A DNA stretch of 23,223 bases from an uncultured Candidatus Saccharibacteria bacterium (GTDB taxonomy: Bacteria; Patescibacteria; Saccharimonadia; Saccharimonadales; UBA6022), in contig CAMPKW010000012.1 of NCBI GenBank assembly GCA_946887425.1, positions 1 to 23,223 on the forward strand. Direction: 5' to 3'. A program made the position numbers and the translations under genes. The notes beneath the pieces were generated by a model. The model was not told where the DNA came from. It did not search any database and was given only the letters and a program-made list of their open reading frames with translations. Below, piece after piece: positions 1 through 7,164 of this stretch. Each line of letters begins with the position of its first letter. The first letter of the stretch is position 1.

Positions 1-12
1 TATCATAATCAC

Positions 13-597
13 ATGACACACTTTTCAAAACGCCTCTTTGTGGTCAACTTCCTTGGAACACTCTTTTACCTCAGCTGCTTACTGCAATGGATGTGGGCAG
101 TCTTACCTTATATGCCAGGTATTATTCGTTTTACAGAAATGTTCCGCGGCCCCATGGGTGCGTCAGCACCTGCGCAAGAAGTCGCAGCGAGTGGGCCGCC
201 ATCATTATTTCTGCTTGTGATCGCCCTAGCCGCTACTGCAATTATCATTGGGCTCACGCTCTATATACTCATAAAGTTTCCTGTCACCGTCGCCAAGTCG
301 GCACAAAAAATAACTCAAAATGCCTCCGCTCGCATTGTGCCAATCATCACCCACCATGCCAAATTACCAGACAAAAAGCGCAAACTATTAACCGCACGAG
401 TAGTCGCTTACATTAAGTTAACCGCCTGTATACTCCCTGTTATTCTATGTGCGTGTACGTACTTTTTCGAAACCGAACTAGGATACGACATTACTATGGC
501 CATTGCCGCGATACTCGGCGTCGGCTCGCTGCTACTGCTCAGCGCCCAGCTACTATTTGCTCGATGGCTAAAAGTTAAGAGTGAAACCGTTTGGTAA
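13..597 (+). CDS. Hypothetical four-helix membrane protein
   Basis: I do not recognise the family of this 194-residue protein. Four hydrophobic stretches are visible, at about residues 10-32, 64-87, 132-152 and 161-185. A Pro/Ala-rich loop (about 47-63) follows helix 1, and a basic Lys/Arg-rich segment (about 117-130) lies between helices 2 and 3. No catalytic motif is visible, so it is probably an integral cytoplasmic-membrane protein of unknown role. The sequence TATCAT at bases 1-6 would be a -10 box ending 6 bases before the ATG, the same spacing as the leaderless genes elsewhere in the window, but the window edge removes the upstream context. There is no Shine-Dalgarno site. It converges on chaB with a gap of 29 bases. 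Confidence 0.75.
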   Translation: MTHFSKRLFVVNFLGTLFYLSCLLQWMWAVLPYMPGIIRFTEMFRGPMGASAPAQEVAASGPPSLFLLVIALAATAIIIGLTLYILIKFPVTVAKSAQKITQNASARIVPIITHHAKLPDKKRKLLTARVVAYIKLTACILPVILCACTYFFETELGYDITMAIAAILGVGSLLLLSAQLLFARWLKVKSETVW

Positions 598-626
598 TAC
601 GGCTTACTCATTAGCCCATGTGAAGA

Positions 627-857
627 TTACTCTTTTTCGTGCCACTTTCCGTCTTCGGCTTTTTCGTACTTTCTTTTCACCGCGCTCCAAGCAACCTTAT
701 GTGCCACCTCTTCCCTATCTTCGTTGCCGCGCCGATCTTCTGGATCTTTATACTCATCGTAGGCGTTATTAAATGCCTCTTTATAGATATCTTGCGCATG
801 TGAAGGGAGTACATTTTTTACACTTTCCGGTAGTTCATTCTTAGATGAATATGGCAT
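627..857 (-). CDS. chaB: ChaB family protein
   Basis: This 76-residue protein matches the size and pattern of the ChaB family. The N-terminal half carries the recognisable LPESVKNVLPSHAQDIY core (about residues 9-25), followed by the KEAFNNAYDEY helix and a charged C-terminal half with the AHKVAWSAVKRKY segment. ChaB was named as a regulator of the ChaA cation antiporter, but the biochemical role of the family is poorly defined and many genomes carry chaB without chaA. It is the second gene after the SDR oxidoreductase, 10 bases downstream. Its Shine-Dalgarno site AGGAGGA touches the SDR stop codon, so the two are probably one mRNA and translationally coupled. Confidence 0.88.
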   Translation of the reverse strand: MPYSSKNELPESVKNVLPSHAQDIYKEAFNNAYDEYKDPEDRRGNEDREEVAHKVAWSAVKRKYEKAEDGKWHEKE

Positions 858-860
858 ATT

Positions 861-868
861 TCCTCCTT
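861..868 (-). promoter_or_regulatory. Strong Shine-Dalgarno site of chaB
   Basis: Read on the minus strand this is AAGGAGGA, 3 bases before the chaB ATG. It begins at the last base of the SDR stop codon, which supports the chosen chaB start and coupling of the two genes. Confidence 0.8.
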
Positions 869-1770
869 TACGAAATTGGCTTACCGCCGGTCACTCCAAT
901 CACTTCGGCTGTAATATAACTTGACTCCTGCGACGCTAAAAATACATAGGTTGGCGCAAGTTCCGCCGGTTGTCCAGCTCGTCCAAGTGGTGTATCTTCT
1001 CCAAATTTCTCTAGTTTTTCAGGTGGTTGGCCATGACTCGGCTGAAGAGGCGTCCACACGGGACCAGGCGCAACCGCATTGACACGTATACCCTTTTTAG
1101 CGAGCATCTGCGCCAGCCCTTTTGTGAATGTAGTAATCGCACCCTTTGAAGAGGCGTAGTCAAGAAGGCCAGGTGATGGCTGATATGACTGAATTGACGT
1201 CGTATTGATAATAGATGAGCCTGCGGGCATGTGCTTGATAGCCGCCTTTGTGATCCAAAACATTGCAAAGACGTTTGTCTCGAATGTTTTTTGAAATTGC
1301 TCCGTCGTGAGCTTCTCAAAATCTTCAATAAATACCTGCTTACCGGCATTATTTACAAGAATATCAAGCGCGCCGAATGCGTCGACGACCTCCTCTACCA
1401 TATCTTGGCAGAACCCTTCATTTGTAATGTCACCAGGGATAGCTAACGCTTTTCGGCCAGCCGCTTCAATCTCTGCTATCACTTCTTTTGCATCCGCTTC
1501 TTCATCGGGAAGATACGAGATGGCAACATCCGCGCCTTCACGCGCATACGCAATCGCAACCGCACGTCCGATTCCCGAATCACCACCCGTGATCAGCGCC
1601 TTGCGGCCGCGCAGACGCTCTTTTCCTGTATATGTGGCTTCACCATGATCGGCCTTGGGCTGGAGCTTCTTATCAAGGCCCGGCTCTGGCTGCCTCTGAT
1701 CTTTGTTAATATCCGGCTGATTATACTGATCTGTTGGATCTTGTATTGTATATTGATCTTCATGGCTCAT
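868..1770 (-). CDS. SDR-family NAD(P)-dependent oxidoreductase
   Basis: A short-chain dehydrogenase/reductase of 300 residues. After a polar, Gln/Asp-rich N-terminal tail (about 1-50) comes a Rossmann fold with the cofactor motif TGGDSGIG (61-68), then NNAG (140-143). The Ser192-Tyr205-Lys209 triad lies in INTTSIQSY and YASSK, and PGPVWT follows at about 235-240. The long tail and these motif variants fit the subgroup of the Bacillus YhdF/YdaD/YhxC general-stress oxidoreductases; the substrate is unknown. The start is placed at the ATG with AGGAGGTG five bases upstream. An upstream in-frame start adding ten residues has no such site. It is the first gene of a pair with chaB. The pairing and subgroup suggest a stress role, which is inference. 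Confidence 0.92.
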   Translation of the reverse strand: MSHEDQYTIQDPTDQYNQPDINKDQRQPEPGLDKKLQPKADHGEATYTGKERLRGRKALITGGDSGIGRAVAIAYAREGADVAISYLPDEEADAKEVIAEIEAAGRKALAIPGDITNEGFCQDMVEEVVDAFGALDILVNNAGKQVFIEDFEKLTTEQFQKTFETNVFAMFWITKAAIKHMPAGSSIINTTSIQSYQPSPGLLDYASSKGAITTFTKGLAQMLAKKGIRVNAVAPGPVWTPLQPSHGQPPEKLEKFGEDTPLGRAGQPAELAPTYVFLASQESSYITAEVIGVTGGKPIS

Positions 1771-1775
1771 ACATA

Positions 1776-1783
1776 CACCTCCT
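1776..1783 (-). promoter_or_regulatory. Strong Shine-Dalgarno site of the SDR gene
   Basis: AGGAGGTG on the minus strand, 5 bases before the ATG at 1770. It decides the start codon of the SDR gene in favour of the internal methionine. Confidence 0.8.
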
Positions 1784-1821
1784 GAATTATCAAAGCGCAT
1801 CTCAAAGACGCTCTACTTACT

Positions 1822-1827
1822 ATTATA
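1822..1827 (-). promoter_or_regulatory. -10 box of the SDR-chaB promoter
   Basis: A perfect TATAAT on the minus strand, 51 bases upstream of the SDR start, which would give a leader of about 45 bases with a Shine-Dalgarno site. No good -35 is visible. It lies in the 157-base divergent gap shared with the subtilase promoter. Confidence 0.6.
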
Positions 1828-1905
1828 CGCCTCTCATCTGCAGGATATCTCGAAACGCGACCGCCAATATGCTTTTTATTCCTTCTTATTTTTTGCTCCT
1901 GGCCG

Positions 1906-1911
1906 TATAAT
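1906..1911 (+). promoter_or_regulatory. -10 box of the subtilase gene
   Basis: TATAAT, ending 16 bases before the ATG at 1928. The predicted leader is only about 10 bases and contains no Shine-Dalgarno motif. No convincing -35 is visible. Confidence 0.6.
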
Positions 1912-1927
1912 AAAGCTACTGCTTACT

Positions 1928-3625
1928 ATGAATACAAAACAAACACGCATACTCCTTATTATCGGCTGCCTTGTAGCCACGGCGATTGTCGGCACGATCC
2001 TTTACCGATTCCACTCGTTAAAACCTCTTGAAGCAAGCTCAACCGATAGTGACTTGGTTGAAACGCAACCAATTGACCATACACAATCAGTAGGCGGCAC
2101 TCCCACTACCCAGCCACAGCCTACCGCACCAGAAACATCACCACCCAAGCCCGCGCCCGTGACTTCAGAGCCACCAGCGCCCCTTCCCGTCGATGAAGAG
2201 AGTGCGCCGAAACAAGCAGCGATTCGAGCAAGCGTTACAAAAGAATACCCTTATTATGCGCTTTTGCTGCCCAATGACCCGTACGCCCAATCAAGCTGGG
2301 CACTACAGACAACCCAAACGCCAGCCGCCTGGAATCAAACAACTGGCTCATCAGTACTCGTTGCAGTGATCGACAGCGGGTTTGCACTTGACCACGAAGA
2401 CCTTAAGCAGCAGTGGCATAAAAATCCCGGCGAAACCGGAACGACTCAAGTAGGAGATCGCTGCTGGATAGGCATAGTCAAAGACAAGTCAACCAACAAC
2501 TGTGATGATGATAATAATGGCTATAAAGATGATGTCACTGGCTGGAATTTCGTAGCCTCCACCAATAACCCGCAAGCAGGACAATCCAATCCAAGCGGAG
2601 CAGCCGTATCGCATGGTACCGAAACAGCTGGCCTTGCAGGCGCTACCAGTAATAATGGCCTGGGTATAGCATCATTCAACTGGGGAACCCGCCTTATGCC
2701 ACTTCAGGCGCTCAGCGATGATGGCGCAGGCTACACCAGTGATGTCATTGCCGCGCTTTATTATGCCGTCGACAATGGCGCCCAAGTAGTCAATATGAGC
2801 CTTGGCGGCAGCCAGCCTGACCCTGCCATGCAGACCGCTATTGATTACGCCTACGACCGTAACGTGGTAGTCGTTGCGGCTGCCGGAAATTGCGGCACGG
2901 GCCAAGAGCTTGGCTGTGACCCAAACAAACCAGGTGCCATGAGTTATCCGGCACTCAGCAGGCATGTTATCGCCGTTGGTGCTACCGATAGCACGAACCA
3001 ACGCGCTAGTTTTAGCAGCTATGGACCTGGCCTTGATGTTGTTGCGCCAGGTGCTGGAGCTATCGTATCGCCAATGTGGCAGCCAAGCAACCAAACGTCG
3101 AGTTACGCCGGCAGCCTCTATGGCACCTCTTTTGCAGCGCCGTTTGTCACCAGCCTTGTTTCCCTGATAAAATCCATTCGCCCTGCGACGTCAGTTAACG
3201 ACATAACCTCCATTATTGACGGCTCGGCTCAAAAAGTAGGAGGCATGTCAGGCAAGCTTTACGCCTCTCAGTACGGTCATGGACTCATCACCAGTAACTC
3301 CGCTATCACAATTGCCAACTCGCTCAGCTCTTCGTCGTCAACTCCAGTGCTGCGCCAAACCGGCAATGCCGTCTCAGAACACAACTTCTCTCCTAGCTCA
3401 AGTATGGCCAGCGGCTGCGAAGTTGATTCAAATACTTATTGCACCGCTTGGCTTTACAACGAAACGACCGGATACGACCGCTATTTGCCCTACATAAAAG
3501 CAAACACCGACGGCCATGCTGGCTGGCTCTGGACGGGAGATATATTACAATCCGACCTATGGTCAGTGCGCGCAGTGCAGGGTAATCGCGTTTCACCAAC
3601 ACCCTACTTACTATTTTCAAAGTAA
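1928..3625 (+). CDS. Membrane-anchored S8 subtilase-like serine protease
   Basis: A 565-residue exported protease. An N-terminal hydrophobic segment (about 8-27) acts as signal anchor or signal peptide. It is followed by a Pro/Thr-rich linker (about 56-95) and the peptidase S8 domain (about 120-465). The catalytic triad is visible as Asp149 (VIDSG), His229 (SHGT) and Ser401 (GTSFAAP), with oxyanion Asn321 (AAAGN) and the substrate-strand MSLGG (290-294). The insert DDDNNGYKDDVTGWNF is typical of the family and may bind calcium. Six cysteines occur in near pairs (179/192, 322/330, 497/505), suggesting disulfides outside the cell. The last 90 residues form a Trp/Tyr-rich tail I do not recognise. 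There is no adjacent inhibitor or substrate gene. Secretion by Sec is inferred. Confidence 0.93.
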   Translation: MNTKQTRILLIIGCLVATAIVGTILYRFHSLKPLEASSTDSDLVETQPIDHTQSVGGTPTTQPQPTAPETSPPKPAPVTSEPPAPLPVDEESAPKQAAIRASVTKEYPYYALLLPNDPYAQSSWALQTTQTPAAWNQTTGSSVLVAVIDSGFALDHEDLKQQWHKNPGETGTTQVGDRCWIGIVKDKSTNNCDDDNNGYKDDVTGWNFVASTNNPQAGQSNPSGAAVSHGTETAGLAGATSNNGLGIASFNWGTRLMPLQALSDDGAGYTSDVIAALYYAVDNGAQVVNMSLGGSQPDPAMQTAIDYAYDRNVVVVAAAGNCGTGQELGCDPNKPGAMSYPALSRHVIAVGATDSTNQRASFSSYGPGLDVVAPGAGAIVSPMWQPSNQTSSYAGSLYGTSFAAPFVTSLVSLIKSIRPATSVNDITSIIDGSAQKVGGMSGKLYASQYGHGLITSNSAITIANSLSSSSSTPVLRQTGNAVSEHNFSPSSSMASGCEVDSNTYCTAWLYNETTGYDRYLPYIKANTDGHAGWLWTGDILQSDLWSVRAVQGNRVSPTPYLLFSK

Positions 3626-3650
3626 CCCTGACCAATACCGTTAGTGCTAC

Positions 3651-3887
3651 TTATTGAGCACCGCTCCCCTCGTCATCTTTGTTGTCATCCTTGTCGTGCT
3701 CGTCACCCCCCTGGTGCTGTTGCTCTTCAAGATGACGTCGCGCCTCCTCAATGCCGCGATACGGTGAGTTCCAGTCCATATCGGGCTCATCCGGCTCGTC
3801 GTCCATAAATGGATCGCCCAGATCCGGGTCATCGTCCACCTCATCGTCATAGTCGGGAAGTTGAGTCTTGTCATAATGTCGTATCAT
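3651..3887 (-). CDS. Small, very acidic hypothetical protein
   Basis: A 78-residue protein dominated by Asp and Glu, with DYDDEVDDDPDLGDP near the N-terminus, a short helix-like segment GIEEARRHLEEQQHQ in the middle and an Asp/Lys-rich end. There is no membrane segment or known motif, and it is probably largely disordered. The start is set by the near-perfect Shine-Dalgarno AAGGAGGTG three bases before the ATG. An in-frame upstream extension of 25 residues has no such site. A -10 box (TATACT) lies 33 bases upstream. It converges on the subtilase gene, with 25 bases between the stops. Function unknown. The strong initiation signals suggest it is real and may be well expressed. Confidence 0.72.
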   Translation of the reverse strand: MIRHYDKTQLPDYDDEVDDDPDLGDPFMDDEPDEPDMDWNSPYRGIEEARRHLEEQQHQGGDEHDKDDNKDDEGSGAQ

Positions 3888-3890
3888 AGT

Positions 3891-3899
3891 CACCTCCTT
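3891..3899 (-). promoter_or_regulatory. Shine-Dalgarno site of the acidic protein gene
   Basis: AAGGAGGTG on the minus strand, 3 bases before the ATG at 3887. It is close to a full anti-16S complement and decides the start. Confidence 0.8.
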
Positions 3900-3920
3900 C
3901 TGCCGGTTTGTTGCAACTTT

Positions 3921-3926
3921 AGTATA
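3921..3926 (-). promoter_or_regulatory. -10 box of the acidic protein gene
   Basis: TATACT on the minus strand, 33 bases before the ATG. A weak TTGTTT lies 15 bases further upstream. The surrounding gap (3888-4045, 158 bases) otherwise shows nothing clear. Confidence 0.5.
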
Positions 3927-4045
3927 CAAACCCCAGAGGTCAAACAATGTAATAAAATTCACACAAACAACAGACCAATCTACGCTTCGTCTAATGCGGC
4001 ATTCCTGTTACCATGCAAGCACCTGCACATTAAAGCATTCTTCTA

Positions 4046-4522
4046 CTAAAGATCACCGAACGTCTGCTCGATATAGCCACTCATGCCGTCAGCCCAATTC
4101 TTGATCACCTTGCCGTACATCAGGTCATTCGTACGTACAGCATCACGGCTAACAAGCCGACTTTCTTCGATCTCACTGCGCTGAAGCGCAACCTTTAGCT
4201 TGTCCTGCTCGGAGAGTAGCGCTTTAAAAACAAACTGGTACGTCATCAGCTGCCTACTTGCTCTTGAGGCTATCCAGCAAAACTCCACGTCCGATTCATT
4301 GAGCGTAATTCCCACCTCTTCAAACACCTCACGGATGGCTGCTTGTTTTGGTGACTCCCTATCGTCGAGCATACCCCCAGGGAACGTCCAATAATCTTTG
4401 TAATGGGCTTTAACAATTAAAGCTCTACCGTCGGCATCTTCAAGTATGACACTGGCGCTGGCTACTCTCTTGTCAAAGCCGTCGAGCCATGACGCCTTTT
4501 GTTCAGCCGTATACTTATGCAT
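4046..4522 (-). CDS. Nudix hydrolase
   Basis: A 158-residue Nudix protein. The full Nudix box GX5EX7REUXEEXGU is present at residues 50-72, with Gly50, Glu56, Arg64-Glu65 and Glu68-Glu69, the residues that bind the divalent metal and cleave nucleoside-diphosphate-linked substrates. WTFPGG just before it is the usual lead-in. The substrate (oxidised or non-canonical nucleotide, NDP-sugar, capped RNA) cannot be told from sequence. The ATG at 4522 is preferred over a GTG one codon upstream because AGGG then sits 4 bases away. It starts 8 bases after the RNase Y stop on the same strand, so it is probably cotranscribed with rny. Confidence 0.92.
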   Translation of the reverse strand: MHKYTAEQKASWLDGFDKRVASASVILEDADGRALIVKAHYKDYWTFPGGMLDDRESPKQAAIREVFEEVGITLNESDVEFCWIASRASRQLMTYQFVFKALLSEQDKLKVALQRSEIEESRLVSRDAVRTNDLMYGKVIKNWADGMSGYIEQTFGDL

Positions 4523-4530
4523 CACGCCCT

Positions 4531-6021
4531 TTACTTAGCAAACTCTATCGCACGAGTTTCACGAATAACATTCACCTTAATGGTACCCGGGTATTGCATT
4601 GTGCTTTCAATCTTTGTAGCAATGTCGCGAGCTAGCTTGATGGCATTTAAGTCATCGATAGCTTTCGGACTAACAATCACTCGGATTTCACGACCGGCCG
4701 ATATAGCATAGGCCTTATCGATACCATCAAAGCTTAGGGCAACATTTTCAAGATCACGCATACGCTCCGAGAAGTTCTCTGCACTAATATTGCGCGCACC
4801 AGGCCGAGCGGCCGACACCGCATCTACCACACGAACAACCAGCGCTTCCGGAGTAGTGGCTTCGACGTCATCGTGATGCGCCTCGATAGCGTGAGCAATG
4901 TCTTCACTCATGCCATATTTGCGCGCAAGTTCAGCACCAATATGGTGGTGCTTCCCCTCAACTTTGTGCGTTACCGCCTTGCCAACATCATGCAAAAGCG
5001 TGGCAATCTTCGTCACGCGCACATTCGCTCCAATTTCTTCGGCGATAAGACCCGCCATATGCGCCATCTCGGTACTATGCAGGAGTACATTTTGACCATA
5101 CGACGTACGGTACTTAAGCTCGCCGAGCAAACGTAACATCTCTTTTGGAATACCAACAACGCCAACCTCTCGAGCCGTATCTTCGCCGGCACGGATAATA
5201 TCTTTCTCGATTTGCTTTTCTGCTTTCGCAACAACTTCTTCAATGCGACCCGGATGGATGCGACCATCTTTCATGAGCATCTCAAGCGTAACTCGTGCGA
5301 CCTGGCGACGAATCGGATCGAAGCTGCTAAGCACCACCATGCCCGGCGTGTCGTCAACCAAAATGTCAACGCCAGTAGCACGCTGCAAGGCTTGAATATT
5401 GCGGCCCTCTTTGCCGATAATACGCCCCTTCATTTCATCATCAGTAAGCTTAATTGCAGTCACTGTTCGTTCGGCTGTCACCTCAGAGCTCATGCGCTCC
5501 ATGGCCGTTAGAAGGATTGTTTGCGCTCGCTCTTCAGCATCTTCTTGGGCGTCATGCTGTAACTTATTCACAAGTCCAACAAGATCATGCTTAATATCAC
5601 GCTCAGTCATCTGAAGCAGCTTGTCGGCGGCATCGGCCTTTTTAAGACCGGCGATCTTCTCGAGCTTCTCCTGTTGCTTGATTCGAATCTCACGAATCTC
5701 CGTCTTTAGCTCCTCGACTTCATCCTCTTGGCGGCGCAACTTCTCGGTGCGCTGATCAAGTTCGTCGAGTTTGCGATCGAGTGTCACCTCTCGATCGGCA
5801 AGGCGATTCTCTGTTTTTTTCCATTCCTGGCGTCGCTCGTTCTCAAGTTGAACTGCTTCGTCCTTTGCCTTAAGTACAATATCACTCGCCCTAGCCTTAG
5901 CATGGGCTATTTCCTTCTCAGCACGGTCCTTACCCGCAGCTGCTTGGCGTTTTTGGTAGACGACCGTTCCTCCGGCGCCAAAAATAACCCCAATAATTGC
6001 GGCGATTATCCCCTCTATCAT
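4531..6021 (-). CDS. rny: Ribonuclease Y
   Basis: Endoribonuclease that starts mRNA decay at the membrane. The 496 residues show the full layout: an N-terminal membrane anchor (about 3-22), a long charged coiled coil (about 28-175), a KH RNA-binding domain with GRIIGKEGRNI (199-209), and an HD domain with the metal-binding His344-Asp345 in TLLHDVGKA. The family signatures HSTEMAHMAG (from about 315) and ARPGAR (405-410) are also present. Length and order match RNase Y of Firmicutes. The start is placed at the methionine preceded by AAAGGAA, which puts the anchor at the very N-terminus. A start 11 codons upstream would leave a polar extension before the anchor. It is followed closely by the Nudix gene. 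Confidence 0.96.
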   Translation of the reverse strand: MIEGIIAAIIGVIFGAGGTVVYQKRQAAAGKDRAEKEIAHAKARASDIVLKAKDEAVQLENERRQEWKKTENRLADREVTLDRKLDELDQRTEKLRRQEDEVEELKTEIREIRIKQQEKLEKIAGLKKADAADKLLQMTERDIKHDLVGLVNKLQHDAQEDAEERAQTILLTAMERMSSEVTAERTVTAIKLTDDEMKGRIIGKEGRNIQALQRATGVDILVDDTPGMVVLSSFDPIRRQVARVTLEMLMKDGRIHPGRIEEVVAKAEKQIEKDIIRAGEDTAREVGVVGIPKEMLRLLGELKYRTSYGQNVLLHSTEMAHMAGLIAEEIGANVRVTKIATLLHDVGKAVTHKVEGKHHHIGAELARKYGMSEDIAHAIEAHHDDVEATTPEALVVRVVDAVSAARPGARNISAENFSERMRDLENVALSFDGIDKAYAISAGREIRVIVSPKAIDDLNAIKLARDIATKIESTMQYPGTIKVNVIRETRAIEFAK

Positions 6022-6131
6022 ATCTGTTCCTTTCTTCGCATCACCGACAGTCAATTAACAAAAGATGTTTAGTAGCAAAATTAACGGTGAGCGTGTGTTT
6101 ATCAAAAATATCATCAAAGCCTTCAAATATA

Positions 6132-6137
6132 AAAGCT
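6132..6137 (-). promoter_or_regulatory. Possible -10 box of rny
   Basis: TACAAT on the minus strand in the 168-base gap between the pilin-like gene and rny. TATATT at 6123-6128 is an alternative. Either would give a leader of about 100 bases, long for this window. Nothing else is clear in the gap. Confidence 0.3.
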
Positions 6138-6189
6138 ATTCTTATTGTAGCGCTCTTTACAGCAACTCGGCAAGCACGAAAGAGATGAA

Positions 6190-6714
6190 TTAGTTCGTAA
6201 ATGAGCCCCAGCTCGTGCGTGACGATGATGGTATCCATGAGCCATTTGTTACCGTGGCACTCGTGGTATCCTCACATCTCCAACCCGACGACACACTTGT
6301 GCCGTTCGTCGCCTCAAAGCCGCTCACCCCAAGAACGTAATATTCTCCCCTGCTCGCCGGACAAGTCACTCCATAGCTGGACCCGGCAGGATAGCGATAG
6401 TAGTAATAATGACGAGTGGTACTATTGACCGGGTCGACTGGGGTTTTACCTAGGTATGGCTTGAGTGCGGCGATAAAGTTCTGCGGGTCGGTATAGCTGT
6501 ATTCCCAGCTTGAAGCATTTTCATCAGGATATTCACCGTTGAAACTCTTATACACTTCCAGCGCCTTTCGAATTGCATTGATATCACTAACGCGAGCACT
6601 ATCGCGAGCGCGACTCTGTATACCGTTATAGGCGACAATCGTGATGGCTGCCAAAATACCAATAACAACAATGACGATCAGCAGTTCGACGATTGTAAAT
6701 CCACGTTGTTTCAT
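6190..6714 (-). CDS. Type IV pilin-like protein
   Basis: A 174-residue prepilin. It has a five-residue leader MKQRG, cleavage before Phe6 by the prepilin peptidase, Glu10 at mature position +5, and a hydrophobic helix (about 6-28). The signature GFTIVELLIVIVVIGILAAI is unmistakable. The globular part contains YPDE, a LGKTPVDPVN segment like the DP loop of major pilins and pseudopilins, a Tyr-rich strand RHYYYYRYP and two cysteines (118, 147) that could close a C-terminal disulfide loop. The Ser/Thr/Trp-rich tail is unusual. The ATG with AGGGGG just upstream is chosen over one six codons earlier. It lies away from the pilus operon, downstream of tsaB with 63 bases between, and has a candidate promoter of its own. 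Confidence 0.9.
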   Translation of the reverse strand: MKQRGFTIVELLIVIVVIGILAAITIVAYNGIQSRARDSARVSDINAIRKALEVYKSFNGEYPDENASSWEYSYTDPQNFIAALKPYLGKTPVDPVNSTTRHYYYYRYPAGSSYGVTCPASRGEYYVLGVSGFEATNGTSVSSGWRCEDTTSATVTNGSWIPSSSRTSWGSFTN

Positions 6715-6753
6715 AGGCCCCCTATTTTTCATTATTGGAATGATTCGATTGAT

Positions 6754-6759
6754 TTTATA
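6754..6759 (-). promoter_or_regulatory. Possible -10 box of the pilin-like gene
   Basis: TATAAA on the minus strand between the tsaB stop and the pilin-like start, 39 bases before the chosen ATG. It would allow expression independent of tsaEB. Confidence 0.35.
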
Positions 6760-6777
6760 GTAGCATACGTGAGATAT

Positions 6778-7164
6778 CTATTTGCGCGGCTTTGTAATAT
6801 GCGCCTCACTCCCGTACTCCGGTAAAACAATCATATCGTTCTCACCTGCATCTAGTCGTGCCAGCGCGTCGCTTCGCCACCCCTCGCCAGTCGCCCCAAT
6901 TATAGGGAGTCCTAGCGCATCGGCGGCAGTATTGAGCACAGTCAAGCCTATACGAAGCCCGGTAAAGCTTCCCGGCCCCCTATATACGCCAATCCCACTC
7001 ACATCCTGCCACGTGTTATTGTGCGCAGCCAGTTGTGCTTGAATATACCCAAGTAGCCCCTTGGCAAGGGTTCGGTCAGCCTGCCACTCCGACTCGATGG
7101 ACGTATCACCGTCAACTAGCACAAGCTTACAGAGCGGAGTTGAGGTATCAAGAAGAATAATCAT
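6778..7164 (-). CDS. tsaB: TsaB, tRNA t6A biosynthesis scaffold (very short form)
   Basis: TsaB (YeaZ) pairs with the TsaD ligase to make threonylcarbamoyladenosine at position 37 of ANN-decoding tRNAs. The ASKHA-fold start ILLDTSTP (3-10) and the TsaB hallmark YRGPGSFTGLRIGLTV (about 61-76) are clear. At 128 residues it is much shorter than the roughly 220-230 of well-studied TsaB proteins. The end, IVLPEYGSEAHITKPRK, resembles the extreme C-terminal P-x-Y segment of full-length TsaB, so it looks like an internal loss of the second lobe, not a simple truncation. This is inference from recall. It overlaps tsaE by four bases (ATGA), indicating translational coupling. Confidence 0.9.
   Translation of the reverse strand: MIILLDTSTPLCKLVLVDGDTSIESEWQADRTLAKGLLGYIQAQLAAHNNTWQDVSGIGVYRGPGSFTGLRIGLTVLNTAADALGLPIIGATGEGWRSDALARLDAGENDMIVLPEYGSEAHITKPRK

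Noticed and set aside
601..616. GGCT/AGCC hairpin between the first gene and chaB
   Set aside because: A four-base stem is too short to support a terminator call.
1771..1800. Longer start for the SDR oxidoreductase
   Set aside because: The added ten codons contain the Shine-Dalgarno site of the downstream ATG, so that ATG is preferred.
3644..3661. GTGCT/AGCAC hairpin between the subtilase and the acidic gene as a terminator
   Set aside because: Only five base pairs with an eight-base loop and no T-run on either side.
3861..4049. A 62-codon plus-strand open frame over the acidic gene promoter
   Set aside because: It runs antisense to the acidic gene start and its promoter, has no ribosome site, and has an amino-acid mix unlike real proteins here.
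6041..6238. A 65-codon minus-strand open frame between the pilin-like gene and rny
   Set aside because: It overlaps the pilin C-terminus in another frame, has no initiation signal and shows no motif. The region is better explained as the rny promoter and leader.
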